Of a stretch of 64,000 bases of DNA, positions 21,917 to 32,831 are shown piece after piece (position 1 is the first letter of the stretch; the number at the start of each line of letters is the position of its first letter). A program made the position numbers and the translations under genes. The notes below the pieces were generated by a model. The model saw nothing but the letters and a program-made list of their open reading frames with translations, was not told the origin of the DNA and did no database searches. This stretch comes from Hippasteria phrygiana (Eukaryota; Echinodermata; Asteroidea; Valvatida; Goniasteridae), in contig JAZGUH010000198.1 in NCBI GenBank assembly GCA_037893225.1, positions 1 through 64,000 of the forward strand, given 5' to 3'.

Positions 21917-24900
21917 GTTTTCTTTGTTCACTTTGAAAAAGAATATTAATAGTTGTCAGGGAACCAGACTACCTAGATGGAAGCTTGAAGAAGGACCGCC
22001 CAGGTTGCAGGGACTGTGTGGTAAAATCATTTGGAAGAGCTTCTTTTGTGGGAGTGAATTTTCTCTCTAAAATTCCGAAAGTAGAAACACTTTACGCGAT
22101 CGAAATATAGGAACAACCCGTTCAAGTTTTGTGCCTGGTTTCAACTTTCAAGCAATCAGGAAAAAGTGCAAAATAAGAACAAAACAATCCTGGTTGTTGT
22201 CATGTCTTGGCAAGAAATGTTGGATAGGAGGCGTTTTTGTTGTTTGTTCTTAAAATTCTCCTCTAAGGCAGTATTTTTCCAAGATGGCTGCCCACTTTTT
22301 GTTAGAGTGGCTTTCGGCGACAGTGGGGTTCAACAAATCGATTCAAACCATGCAGTATATTGACTGGAAGGTATTTCCCCACCGTGTCCTGCATTTTTCA
22401 TGGATTATTTTGGAAAAAGGAAAGCTGCTCGGGGTGCTAAAGTATTTTGTATAGTTGCTGAGAGTGAATTTCACGCTCAAAATAAGGAATCGGGAAGGGG
22501 AAATTTTGAGACAATTCATTTCATTTGGCAGTTAATCACTTTATCATTATATCATTGCCTTAAATTAAATAGGGCCTACTGAAATCAAACGGTTTTTTTA
22601 ACATCAACCAAAACCCTATATTAACGCATGTTACATTAAAATGACTTGAATGCTTCTTCCATGTAATAAATAAGCATTTTTTGATCACGTCTACTTATAA
22701 GCACAATGGCAATAGCTGTCTAATTTAAATGGGACTTGAAGGTTTGCATGGTGGATATGAACAAAGTAAACGGGGTTTGCACCCGCAAATGTCCGGTAGT
22801 CTCCTGATGACGAACAGAGCATGCTCTGTTCAAAATATCGAGTTAAAACAAACCGGTTCTTCTCAGAACCACACAACTCAAAAGAGATCAATCTCACATG
22901 GTGATACCTCAAACCCTTTTTACTTAGTTGTCTAATTGCTAATGTATTGCTAATGTATACCAGAGGGCACAGAGTAATATACCCACATCATCTCGGTCGA
23001 CATAAATTCATGGACAGCGCCCTCTGTTGGTGCCTTGTGATACTGGCACATTAAATTTTTGCAAAAATTACGGTCTGACCAAAAGAAGATGGAAACGTAA
23101 CATTTGCTGTGACATAGAATTTGAATTTCGCCAAAAAAATGCTTTGTTAGTACTATGGGCGTCGCCAGGACGGCCCCAAATGTCGCTGGCAAAACACAAC
23201 TGTGTCGTATGCCGTACTAGAACGAAAAGGAAACAAACGCGCATGATTTGTAAACAGTGTTACTGCTTTGAGAAGTTTCACAGTCAGTGATAAGCATTTA
23301 CTCGAGTAGTTTCGATTGTGGTCCGCCCCCTTCCCCGCCCCCAATCCAATGTTGAAGTGACGGTGCACACACTGCCAACCCAACATTGAATTGGAGGGGG
23401 TGGGGGTTGGTGGGCATTGTGGCCTTCATTTGAACTTTTAACTGCATCCAAAGTGAACTCATTTTTCAAGGTTGTGCAATTACCCCAACAGTCTTGATTC
23501 CTTCATTAAAAAGAGAATCCACACATGCCTAGGGAAATGGGGTTTATGAACCACCCCTCAACAAATCCCTTTTCACAGGCCAATATTATTGTTCCGATTA
23601 TCATTCTAATATAGTCATAGTTTTTGGGGTCCTTTTTGTTTTCTTTTCAATGGCCCTTATGATTCCACACCACTTCAAAGAAGAGTGGCTTTTCATTACA
23701 TTGTCGTGTGAGGGCGCTATACACTAAAACTTGGCAAGAAGTATGTGGTCAAGTCATGTACACGAGTGTGGTAACCAAGGCATGCAGTAACAAAATACGT
23801 CATGGTACTGAAAGGGATAGTTATGTATAATAAAATACTTCCATTTAGTCTGGTTCCTATATCTTTCATTTCTGTAAATGTGCAATTACACCAAGCTTCC
23901 AGTGAATTGATTTTATACACCGTCTTTTTACGGGAATTGCAATGACAGTAATGTAAAATAAGCGTTCCCGAGTCGTTAGATAACAGCTTGCACCGTGTTT
24001 TTACGGGATGATATTAGTGTCCAAACTGCCAGTAAATTCACGTAAAAGTTATTTCTTTAGTTCCAACTACTATTTACATGGCCATTTGATTTCAATTGAT
24101 ACGATTTCAGGAATATTTCAAAGAAAACAGCCCGAAAAATATCTTGCACGCGGAAAATGTATATGGCGGGATAGGGGGGGGGGGGCGGGGGGGGCGTTGT
24201 AAGCGCCATTTTATCCAACATTTATGATACTAGTTGGCATTAATATATCCATGCAAGCTGATCAACTACAAGCCCTAAAAAAATATAACTTGGGGAGACT
24301 GAACCCATCCTATCTCCGTCCCTGGGTGTGCAACTGCAACTTTCACAATGCTGGCGGTTTCCGAATTTGACGAAGCGATTTCCGGTAAATTTGATCACGT
24401 ATGGCAGGTCGCATCCTCGTAATTATATAATAGAGTTTAACAAGAGTGTTTGTAGTGTGTAACTAATCAAACATTCAATGGAAACACCGTAAACACATTA
24501 GATAATCGACAAGTGCGAGAAAGTTTGCGATTGTAAAGAGCTATGCTTCTAATTATGCATGCAAATAAGGGCTCCTCCAAGCAAGTACACCAGGCGATAC
24601 AGTAATCAAGTAAATACATATTAAAAAGGTGAATGAAAGCAATGTACACTGGAATAATGAATCGTCTAATTTGTGAAATCATAAGTGAAAACACCGTAAG
24701 CATTTTTTGGGTAATTTAAAGACGTAGCAAGGACCCTAAAGCCAAAGGAAGCAATTGTGAAAATTAAATGGGCTGGAACCCATAGTCATTAAAATGGTTT
24801 TCGATAAAAAAGATCTGATATCTCAACTAAAATGTCACAATCGGGCCATACCTTAAGTGCATACCAAATCAGTTAAAAGCATTACATCAATGAGGGTGAT

Positions 24901-25261
24901 GCGACGACGCCATTTTGGGGTGCAATCAATGGCGATCGTATGTTCTTATAGATTGTGACCCTTCCTCGTAAAACAAATTGTAAAAAACGAAATTTTTGAA
25001 CCAAGCCACGGTATAAACCTCAATAACAGTCTACTTGTTTGCCCCAAAAGTGATGTTACAGAGCCCTTATCTGCCGAGAAAGTGACACAATGTCGCTCCA
25101 GTCTGAAAACTGTCCGAATTGAGGCAGTTTTTACTGCTGAATCTATTGAAATGCCGAAACAATTTAGTGTGTGTACTACGCCCTAAAACTGTTTTTTCAA
25201 CGTCTCTGAATAATCAATGCTCGTCTCATTCGAAAATACACCAAAGTTCCAGTTGGTATGT

Positions 25262-27797
25262 CTAACGACAGCCAAGCACCTCGAATCTCATACTACAGAA
25301 CGTATGCCATTTTAGTCGGCATGATGCGGAGAACCCTGGCGTGCAGGGGCGTGGCAAACGTGGTGGTCACATGTGTGTCCTTGTCAGCGTTACCCGTGAA
25401 CTGGGAGAAAATGAAACATACCAAAATTTACACATTTGGAAACCTACGTTATTAGTTGTGACGTTGACGAAGGGGTACGAGTATGCCAGCTTTAAAGCAA
25501 TGATGCGATATATGTTGAAATTCATTTCAATTTGAGAATAAATGGCCCATCGGAGTGGTTCTCTTGCCAATTACCGTCATATTTACGATGCTTCTATTTT
25601 GAACCAAAATTCCAAACTAATAAAATAGGAAAAGATTTTAAAAGTATGTAGGCCCCCTAACAATCCTTTAATATTGCTGAATTGAGTAATACCATTTATT
25701 CCATGCTATTATGGTCAAGTTTTGACCGAAATATACAAACGATACAACTTTGCAAAACTGCTCAGCATGCGATAACATAACGCTGTGCAATGTGGGACGT
25801 TACAACGCCGACGTTTGCAGGTACATGTATCTAAAAGACAACGGACAGGTCATCCTGCCCGGTGGAGGCACCAGTCTACGATTTTCTTCGTCTATATGGT
25901 GCACGCAGAAATCATTAAAATTAGTGCCTTCGATTACCTTCCAAGCTTACTCGCGCTTAAGGCCCCTGGGTGCGATGTCGGACATGCGCAGTGGAGCAGA
26001 ATAAACGAACGGTTTCGCGCAAACTCTGGGAAAGTCATGTGAACTTTGACACATTGCGACGTACAGAAATTAATCATGGGCGAAATGATGGATTTTTTTT
26101 AGAAGACGAAGAAAGCCGACGATGCTTGCCCTAGTTTTGATGGAAGGTAACCATGATACAGATGCTATACTCGGTGCATTGAGGATGATGTCCTTTTTTG
26201 TGATCCAAGTTTGGCCGGCGTGCACAAGTAGCACGTGTTGAGAAAAACGCCGAGTGCGTTGTAGTAACTGCAGTGGCGTAGCCAGGCTCTTCCTAGAGGG
26301 GGGACGGGGGGGGGGGGGGGGGGGGGGGGGGTGTGGCTATTTTCAAGGGGGGAAATTCGACTTTGTTAAATAGGTCCACGCTCTAGTAACGCATATCTAC
26401 ACTACAGATGGCGAAAATCCCAATTTTCCCAGAGAGGGGGGGGGGGGGGGGGGGGGGGAGAGAGTTCCCGCCTTGGCTACGCCACTGGTACTGCAGATGT
26501 TGCAGTGCACTGTGGGATACTTCCCGCAGTAACCGGCTCAGCGGGTCGCTCACTTGGGGCCTGGCGCGAGTAAGCACGAATGATGACGTCAAACAAATCG
26601 AACGATGTCGCGCCAGCGCGAGTAAGCTCGGGGAAAGTAATCGAACGCGCTATTCATGTGGTACTGTTAGGGTTAATGAAATATAGAATGATTTTTAATT
26701 GCCCGACTGACCTCTTTAGTCATCCCGTTTTGATCTTTGACGAAATTCAAAGACGAACCGTCAACGCCGTACTTCACCCGGTACTCGGTTACCCATTGGT
26801 TGTTGGAATCCGCGCGGCCTTGAGTGATCAGACCAGTGATGGCGATCCGGGTGGTGAAGTCGACCTGTATCCAAGGACTGACGTCATCGGCCTTTGCCGA
26901 CCAACCAGACGCATAACCTGTCCAAACCAATCACAAGACTTCGTGTGAGATATGAATGGGTGCTACACGTCATCCATATAGAGGGTGTGTTTACGCGTAC
27001 TAGTTAGTCGTGGCTCAACTTCCCCATGCATGCGGACGCGAATACATATTGCTGAATATAAGATATTGCGACACCCAACCCCTAAACAATCCCTTGTGCG
27101 CCATTGCTCACACTCCTTTGGTAATTTTTGTGCTGACGCCGCCCTTCCCTGTCTAGCCACGCCCCTGATAAAGAGTCACATACCCTGGATATTCAACCGT
27201 GCTCTGGACGGTGCATGATGTTTTGGACTGTAAGAGGAAGAGGCCGTGATGCGTTCATCCGGGATGGTTCCATCCTTCATACCAAGAGGAGACCCCTTGG
27301 GACAAGTAACACCTGTACAAACAGAATACAAATGGAGTGGAGTTTGCTTACATTTCGTAAGATTTCGATGAAATTATGGATCGATAAATTACCAACCCTC
27401 CACTTGCAATGTTCCGATGACTTCCGATGACCCCCCCCCCCCCCCCCCCCCCCGAAATTTCTATATTAAGAAGCTTCAGATTGGCAATGTAGCTAGAGAA
27501 TAGCTGGAAACAAGGCCCCCCCAAGCCAGAATTTGAGAAATAGCCCAAGTACGTTTCAAAGCAAGACCCGTTTTCCTGAAATGGTGTCAAATCTCTTGCC
27601 CAAGTGTTCAACTTACCACAGCCATCGCACTGAAAAGTATCCAGCGATGAGACGACCGCCACCGCCGCATGTTTGAACTGCTCAAGCAGCGTCTCCATTG
27701 CGGCGTCTACCGCTGCCTTCTTCAGGCAAGTTTCTTGAGCCCCGACGAGGCAGCATCGGGCAACCAGGAGAAAGGTTGCTACAAGGAAAACCTTCAT
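25262..27797 (-). CDS. F5/8-type-C protein, copy D (frameshift in last exon)
   Basis: Exons on the minus strand: 27797-27617, 27312-27184, 26917-26712 and 25400-25262. Exons 1-3 are intact and closely match copies B and F. Exon 4 is 139 nt instead of 138: an extra A in the ACTAAAATGG run changes the frame after RIMPTK and stops after MAYVL. This removes the closing RFEVLGC strand and the clasp cysteine, so the domain should misfold unless the extra base is a sequencing error. Intron 1 is only 304 bp because about 490 bp present in B is replaced by a poly-G/C junction near 27431-27453; F has the same deletion. Confidence 0.75.
26271..26487. mobile_element. hAT-like MITE in intron 3 of copy D
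   Basis: CAGTGGCGTAGCCAGG at 26271 and CTACGCCACTG ending at 26487, with long G tracts inside. Same orthologous insertion as in A, B, C and F. Confidence 0.65.
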
Positions 27798-27854
27798 CGT
27801 GAACAGCTGAGGGAGTTTGTCAGGTTGGCAGGTTTGGTTTCAGTTCGAGACCTG

Positions 27855-27976
27855 TTTTTATATGAAACCCCGCGCTTATTTTGTGACTGTACAAAAGAGC
27901 ACTCAGGAATTCTATCCCAAGTGAAGTCTTAATCCTCAACAAGAATTCAATTCCAAGTGAAGTCTTAATCCTTAAG
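27855..27976 (-). promoter_or_regulatory. Core promoter of copy D
   Basis: Reverse-strand TATA (TTTTTATATG on the plus strand, 27855-27864) with two 35-bp CAAGTGAAGTCTTAATCC repeats at 27907-27976, mirroring copies B and C. Confidence 0.6.
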
Positions 27977-28138
27977 GACAATGAGACAGGAGTTGACCTA
28001 TCGCCGTTTACGAGTTAACCACGCCTATGCGAATTTTGTGGGGTTTTTTTTTTTTGTCTGGGATTTCACGTAGAATTATATTTGATGTGATTGGACAATA
28101 ATTCACAAGCTGCGTTGACGCGATTCGAACGCGATAGG

Positions 28139-28492
28139 TCTTGCGAGTTAAATTTGATTAACATCTGGTACACTGACTTGCTCCAAATGCTTGGCACATT
28201 TTAACTTTGAATTCTCCAGACCAAAGACACTGTTGCTATATCACATGATTCGGGGCAAGCTTTTGCATAGTTACGTAAGAGACGCTTAGCACCAATACAT
28301 GGTTTACAATGGGTGAGAATGGCACAAAGACACCAGACTATTCCGGAGCTGGGGGTTGCTAGCATAAGGCTTGCCCCGAATCACGTGATATAGTAACAGT
28401 CTCTTTGGTCTGGAGAATTCAAAGTTAATATGTGCCAAGCATTTTTAGCACGTCAGTGTACCAGATGTTATTCAAATTTAACTCGCAAATGG
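28139..28492. repeat. Uninterrupted inverted repeat upstream of copy D
   Basis: Arms of about 120 bp around a ~110-bp loop. This is the same sequence that is broken by an insertion upstream of C (13425-13995). The hairpin at 28517-28594 follows it. Confidence 0.65.
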
Positions 28493-28859
28493 CTTATTGG
28501 GCAAGCTGAGGAAAGGGTAGTATAATTTATTCATGGTGCGATCTGGCGTCGTCGCATATGCGACACGCCAGACAGCATCATGAATAAATTACTACAAAAT
28601 TAGCCTCTCAGCAGGGCATTGCATAATATACATACAGATCTGGGATCTAAAGCTGGGTAAGAAATCCCAGGAATTAAGCAAGGTGTTTGCAACTTGAACA
28701 AAGTAAAGCTAGAGGGCGCTAGAATCATTATCAGGATTTACAGTTGCGCAACACTAAAGCTAACCACAGTAAGACATAATACGTGATCCTGTGAAATCTG
28801 ATTTCTGAAGAAAGGTGAATTATTTCGAAAAGCTTAGGCCTATTGAGGATTTAGACTTA

Positions 28860-28980
28860 AATTGAAATCGAATTCCTGCTGAGGATTAAGACTTCATTTG
28901 GGATAGAATTCCTGTTGTGCTCTTTTGTACAGTCAAACAAATTAAGTGCGGGGGTTTCATATAAAAACTGACGAGTTAAG
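28860..28980 (+). promoter_or_regulatory. Orphan promoter copy, block P of D
   Basis: Two AGGATT(T/A)AGACTT repeats, TGCTCTTTTGTACAGTC and GGGGGTTTCATATAAAAAC with a TATA box, facing right. The next few hundred bases contain no exon 1. The twin is at 61761-61881. Confidence 0.5.
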
Positions 28981-30212
28981 AGAGGTTTCAATAACGTGGT
29001 AAGAGTGTAGTCGGACTGTCGCGATATTAAGGGATTGCCACTACGGTGGCCGATAGACAACGTAATTTCAAAAATATACATGTCAATCTTTTTTTAATAG
29101 CACACCGACGAAATGCTCGTACTTTCGGCCAATGGTGTCAACATGGACGTGGCGGGGGGGGGGGGGTGGGCAAGGGGGGCCCTTATCCCCACTGGAAATA
29201 AAAAAAAAGGCGAATAAATAAATAAATAAATAAATATAAAAGAAGACTTGGTGCCAAGTTAATGTACTCAATTGAATGTATATTTAAAACACTCGAAACC
29301 TGCTGAAAGAGGCCTAAAATGCGGCTACAATAGGTCTATCGCGGTATTGAACAAAGCGTCGAGTGATGTCCAGCACCCCCTCCCCCTCCCCTTTCGATTT
29401 TTCCACGGCCGGTGATTTCCCTCTTTGCTGCTTTCTGGTGAGTGCTTTTCCCCCTCTAGAAAACAATCTTGGGGACGCCCATGGGTGACGAGTTCCGCTC
29501 CGAAATTAAAAATGTATGGGGCATATTTCCGAGTAGTATACACCAATACAATAAATGGCGCCGCCAACGTCAGAAGAGGCCTAACAAGACCCACCCCACC
29601 CCGATCCCAACCCAACCACCTACCCCCACCGAGCTTTTCAAAATGATTTTCCGGGGCTAGTAGTTTTCGGGGTAACTTCATTCCAAAAAATTGAGTGAAA
29701 TATTTGTTTTTCGAAACCCCCACCCCCAAATCAAATCCTACCACTCACTGCACCACTTAATACGGGGCAGGGGTAGGGAACACCAATATTTTTTGGGGGA
29801 GGGGACGGCTATGGCAGTGTTCCCCCACCCAAATAATCCCCCTTGTCATATAGATTTTATCGGTAATTGGATTTTTATGCACCAGAATACACAAAGATCA
29901 GCACATATTTTCAAAAATTTCACAAGAGACACCGAGCACAAATTTTCCGATAACATCTATATCTGATAACAGCTGAAATGGCAGTGTATTAATTCTTGCG
30001 ATGTTAACAACCCCCCCCCCCCCCCCCACCCCCCGCCTTAAAAATGGATTAACCCTCTATTCACTGTAGCGCCAAAACGTAATGCATTTGGCAGGTTTAA
30101 GCAAAATCCAAGAGGTAGGTGAAGTTCTATTTTGGTGTTTAACGAACCCCACCCCCCCCCCCCCCCCAGTTTCCGGACAGGCTGCGGCCCTCATGAATGT
30201 TCCCTTTTATCC

Positions 30213-30635
30213 TACTTACCTGGAAAGCCCTCAATGACAGCGCACCAACATATCTGCAGGATCTCTTCACCCAGTATTCCCCTAATCGCCACCTAAGGTC
30301 ATCTGACAAACATCTTCTTGTGACACCAAGAACTAGAACATCGTATGGGGACTATGCCTTCTCAGTTGCGGCGCCCACTCTATGGAACTCTTTGCCTCAA
30401 GAAATTCGTAGCTGTCAATCTTTACATACCTTCAAATGCCTTCTTAAAACATTCCTGTTTAACTCAACTTATAATTAGATTGCTGGTTTTGTTTCAAGTA
30501 TACATACATGTACATGTATATTTAACTATTTGTAGAGTTCTGGACAGTTTCTTTTCTTCAAGCGCCTCGGAATATGTCTACATAGATAGATGGCGCTTTA
30601 CAAATGCTTGTATTATTATTATTATTATTATTGGC
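30213..30635 (+). mobile_element. 5'-truncated LINE 3' end (RT C-terminus and ATT tail), copy in D block
   Basis: The open frame ends WKALNDSAPTYLQDL, then RHLRSSDKHLLVTPRTRT, GDYAFSVAAPTLWNSLP and FKCLLKTFLF-stop. This is the typical C-terminal tail of L2/CR1-like LINE reverse transcriptases (aPsYL, LRSs, vPr.rt, G..aFsvaaP.lWNsLP, FK..LKT.LF). A short 3' UTR and an ATTATT microsatellite tail follow. Block P of copy C lacks it, so the insertion came after that split. Confidence 0.8.
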
Positions 30636-31075
30636 TGAACACTCGCGCGACCAGTCACTCTCCTAATTACGCAAGCGCAATACCACCGATGAGTCCTAGT
30701 CTGGTTCCCTGACCTGAAGATTCCCTGACGTCTAAATCTTAGGTCAGGTAGCTACCGCGGTTTAAAATAGATCATGACGTGCGTAATTAGTCCGAGTGAC
30801 GTCAGTGGCATCGTTCAAATTTAATCCATTCGGCAAAATACTGCAAGAGTGTGGCATTGATTTTTCAGTTTTTATGATAATTGAGAATTCAAATTCCAGG
30901 ATCTGTAACGGGCCTGACAGACATTTTGTTATTGCGAAAATCAACGTTAAAAGTCGAATGTTACCAAAAACTAGTTCGGAAAACCTCAGATATTTTCGAA
31001 AACTGGCAGAATTCTGCCAGTTTTCGTCACGTTACCGTTGGCGGCTACCGGACCTAATATTCATCAGAAATAGTC

Positions 31076-31484
31076 AGAATTTGTTTGTCCGTTGCGTATA
31101 CGTTGCGCATACGTTGCGCTCATGCGGGTTTTTTTACGGGCACAAAAAATCGATCTCGTAATGTAGCACACGTCGCTTTCCATAGGTACGTACACGTTGC
31201 GTGTCCGTTCCGGTCGTCCGTCCAAATCGCATATGGCCTGGAGCGATTTTGGCGAAAATGACGCGCGCAAAACGCATCGCAAATGCAACGTTTACGCAAC
31301 TGACGCAAAACGGACTAAAACCGCGCATATGGAAAGGCGGCTTTATTCGCGTGAGGCCGGCACAAACCATTAAATAGCTAAAGGGGTGTTTTACAAACTA
31401 AGGTAACATTTTTGAATTAAAATCATTGGAAATTTATAATTTTCGGAGGTTTTGCTGAATGATACCAAAAGGTATTTTATAAAT
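31076..31484. other. Unassigned, CG-rich oligomer region
   Basis: Repeated CGTTGCG(C/T)ATACG words near 31090-31120 and GCATATGG near 31220 and 31325. No gene recognised. It replaces the far end of the TAGTCTGG element seen at 10627. Confidence 0.4.
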
Positions 31485-31584
31485 GGGAATAAATATGTGC
31501 TGGGCCGGTTTTAAACAAGTGCGTTTAAACTTGTCTTGGGGCCTGGACGCTGATAATGACCCGGCCCAGCAAATATTGATTCCC
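31485..31584. repeat. 100-bp palindromic MITE
   Basis: Ends GGGAATAAATATGTGCTGGG and the near-inverse CCCAGCAAATATTGATTCCC, with an inner GTTTTAAACAAGTGCG/GTTTAAACTTG pairing, give one long hairpin. Confidence 0.7.
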
Positions 31585-32109
31585 TTATTAAAGTTTGCTG
31601 ACAGCACATGAACAAGAGAAGAGACTGCTGGAGGAGTTTCTGGACCGATGAAATATGGATCGATTTATGATTTTGTGCATAATGGCATCAAGTAGGCCTG
31701 TGTTCTGGGGAATGAATATCCGACTCTTCCACCATACGTCCATTGGAGCTTCCAAAGTCATTGGTCCGAAGCGCAATTCAAAAATGCTGTCAGAATGGCT
31801 ATGTAGTCTACGATTAATGCTTTGGAGTTGCCTTCACAAAGCAAAAGCTCTGCCAAACGAGGGGCGTTGGCTAGCTAGCTATGCGACGCTGTTTTGTGTG
31901 TAAAAACCACAACCAGAACAAATTGGTTATGGAATAAATCCTCCACTAAAGTACAACCAATTTCATATATGGTTCTTCATGTAGGAACATCTACCAAACC
32001 CACTCTTCATAAATCTGAGAGTCAATCAACTGTCATATTGGTATTTCGTAGGTCATCTGATCCAGGTACTTTCAAACTGCCTAGTCACATCAGACTGTCA
32101 TGAAATCGC

Positions 32110-32345
32110 AGGCGTCCTGGGCGAAGACACCCGGTGTCATTCGCCGATGCGTGTTCCACCACTCGTGTAAAATGGGCTAAAGTCGTGATCTCAGCCCCAT
32201 AGAGAATCTGTGGAGATATTTGAAGAGACACGTCCATGCCAGAAGTCCCCAGACTTTGGATAAACTGAACCAATTCTGCCAAGAGGAGTGGTCAAATATT
32301 CCGCAAGAGTTTGGCCAGAGGCTTGTTGATAGTTGATCAGAAGCG
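32110..32345 (+). pseudogene. Tc1-like transposase C-terminal relic
   Basis: The frame RDLSPIENLWRYLKRHVHAR, SPQTLDKLNQFCQEEW and NIPQEFGQRLVDS-stop (about 32181-32336) matches the Tc1/mariner DD34E C-terminus (DLNPIENLW..LK..., L..F..EEW..IP......L..S). Sequence upstream (31600-32110) is too decayed to read. No terminal repeats were identified. Confidence 0.65.
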
Positions 32346-32831
32346 GTTAATTGCAGTGAAAATGGCAACAAATCAATTTGCATTTTTTATCCTCTTTTTC
32401 TGGCTTGCTTTAAGTGCCTGATCACATACCTTTCTCATGCATGCATACATTGTATAATCATTTGGATTTGTTTCACAGCTTTGGGATGACTGCGAGATGT
32501 TTGGTGGCTGTACTGCGATGTAGGCCTATGGAAACCTTTTTATAACCGCATAGCACATACTTCGTCGTGGTAATCGTAATTTGACAAAAAACCGCACCGT
32601 TATTCACACCGACGGCTACTGACAAATAGTATTGTTTGTTTTACACGTGTAATCTTGAACTTTGAATCTGTTTGTAAAGAATGTGCTGGAAAAGGTCGAA
32701 TTCCCCAAAAATATCGCATTGCCTCAGCAGACATGGACTAAGAATCCGGGTTCGAGGTTCGAAACAAAGTTAGTAGTCAGAGACAGATTCCTGACAGAGT
32801 AAATTCAGAAAATCTCGTCTGTGGCTAAGAT

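Larger units (their letters stand above)
18278..25262. repeat. C/D giant palindrome (3' flanks of convergent genes)
   Basis: Flank 18278 to about 21293 is the reverse complement of about 21844-25262. The inversion continues outwards through intron 3 and exons of C and D. The left arm lacks about 450 bp near 19826 that the right arm keeps (23290-23700). No supported protein gene lies in the arms. The recurring sequence includes a poly-C/G tract (19338-19360 versus about 24174-24194) and a 78-codon conserved open frame (18826-19023, cut short by a stop; 24703-24467). Confidence 0.8.
21250..31089. repeat. Segmental duplication, copy 1
   Basis: Nearly base-identical to 42830-64000 once the 11.35 kb insertion in that copy is removed. 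It spans the palindrome spacer, the right arm, gene D and block P. Confidence 0.85.

Noticed and set aside
27348..27797. 149-codon single-exon reading of copy D exon 1 running into intron 1 (and the 169-codon version at 60189-60698)
   Set aside because: The extension past GTAAGT passes through intron and poly-G. The spliced model joins exon 2 in phase and gives the F5/8C domain.
29691..29966. 91-codon frame in block P
   Set aside because: No domain, crosses homopolymer runs, not open in the block at 11.3-11.6 kb.
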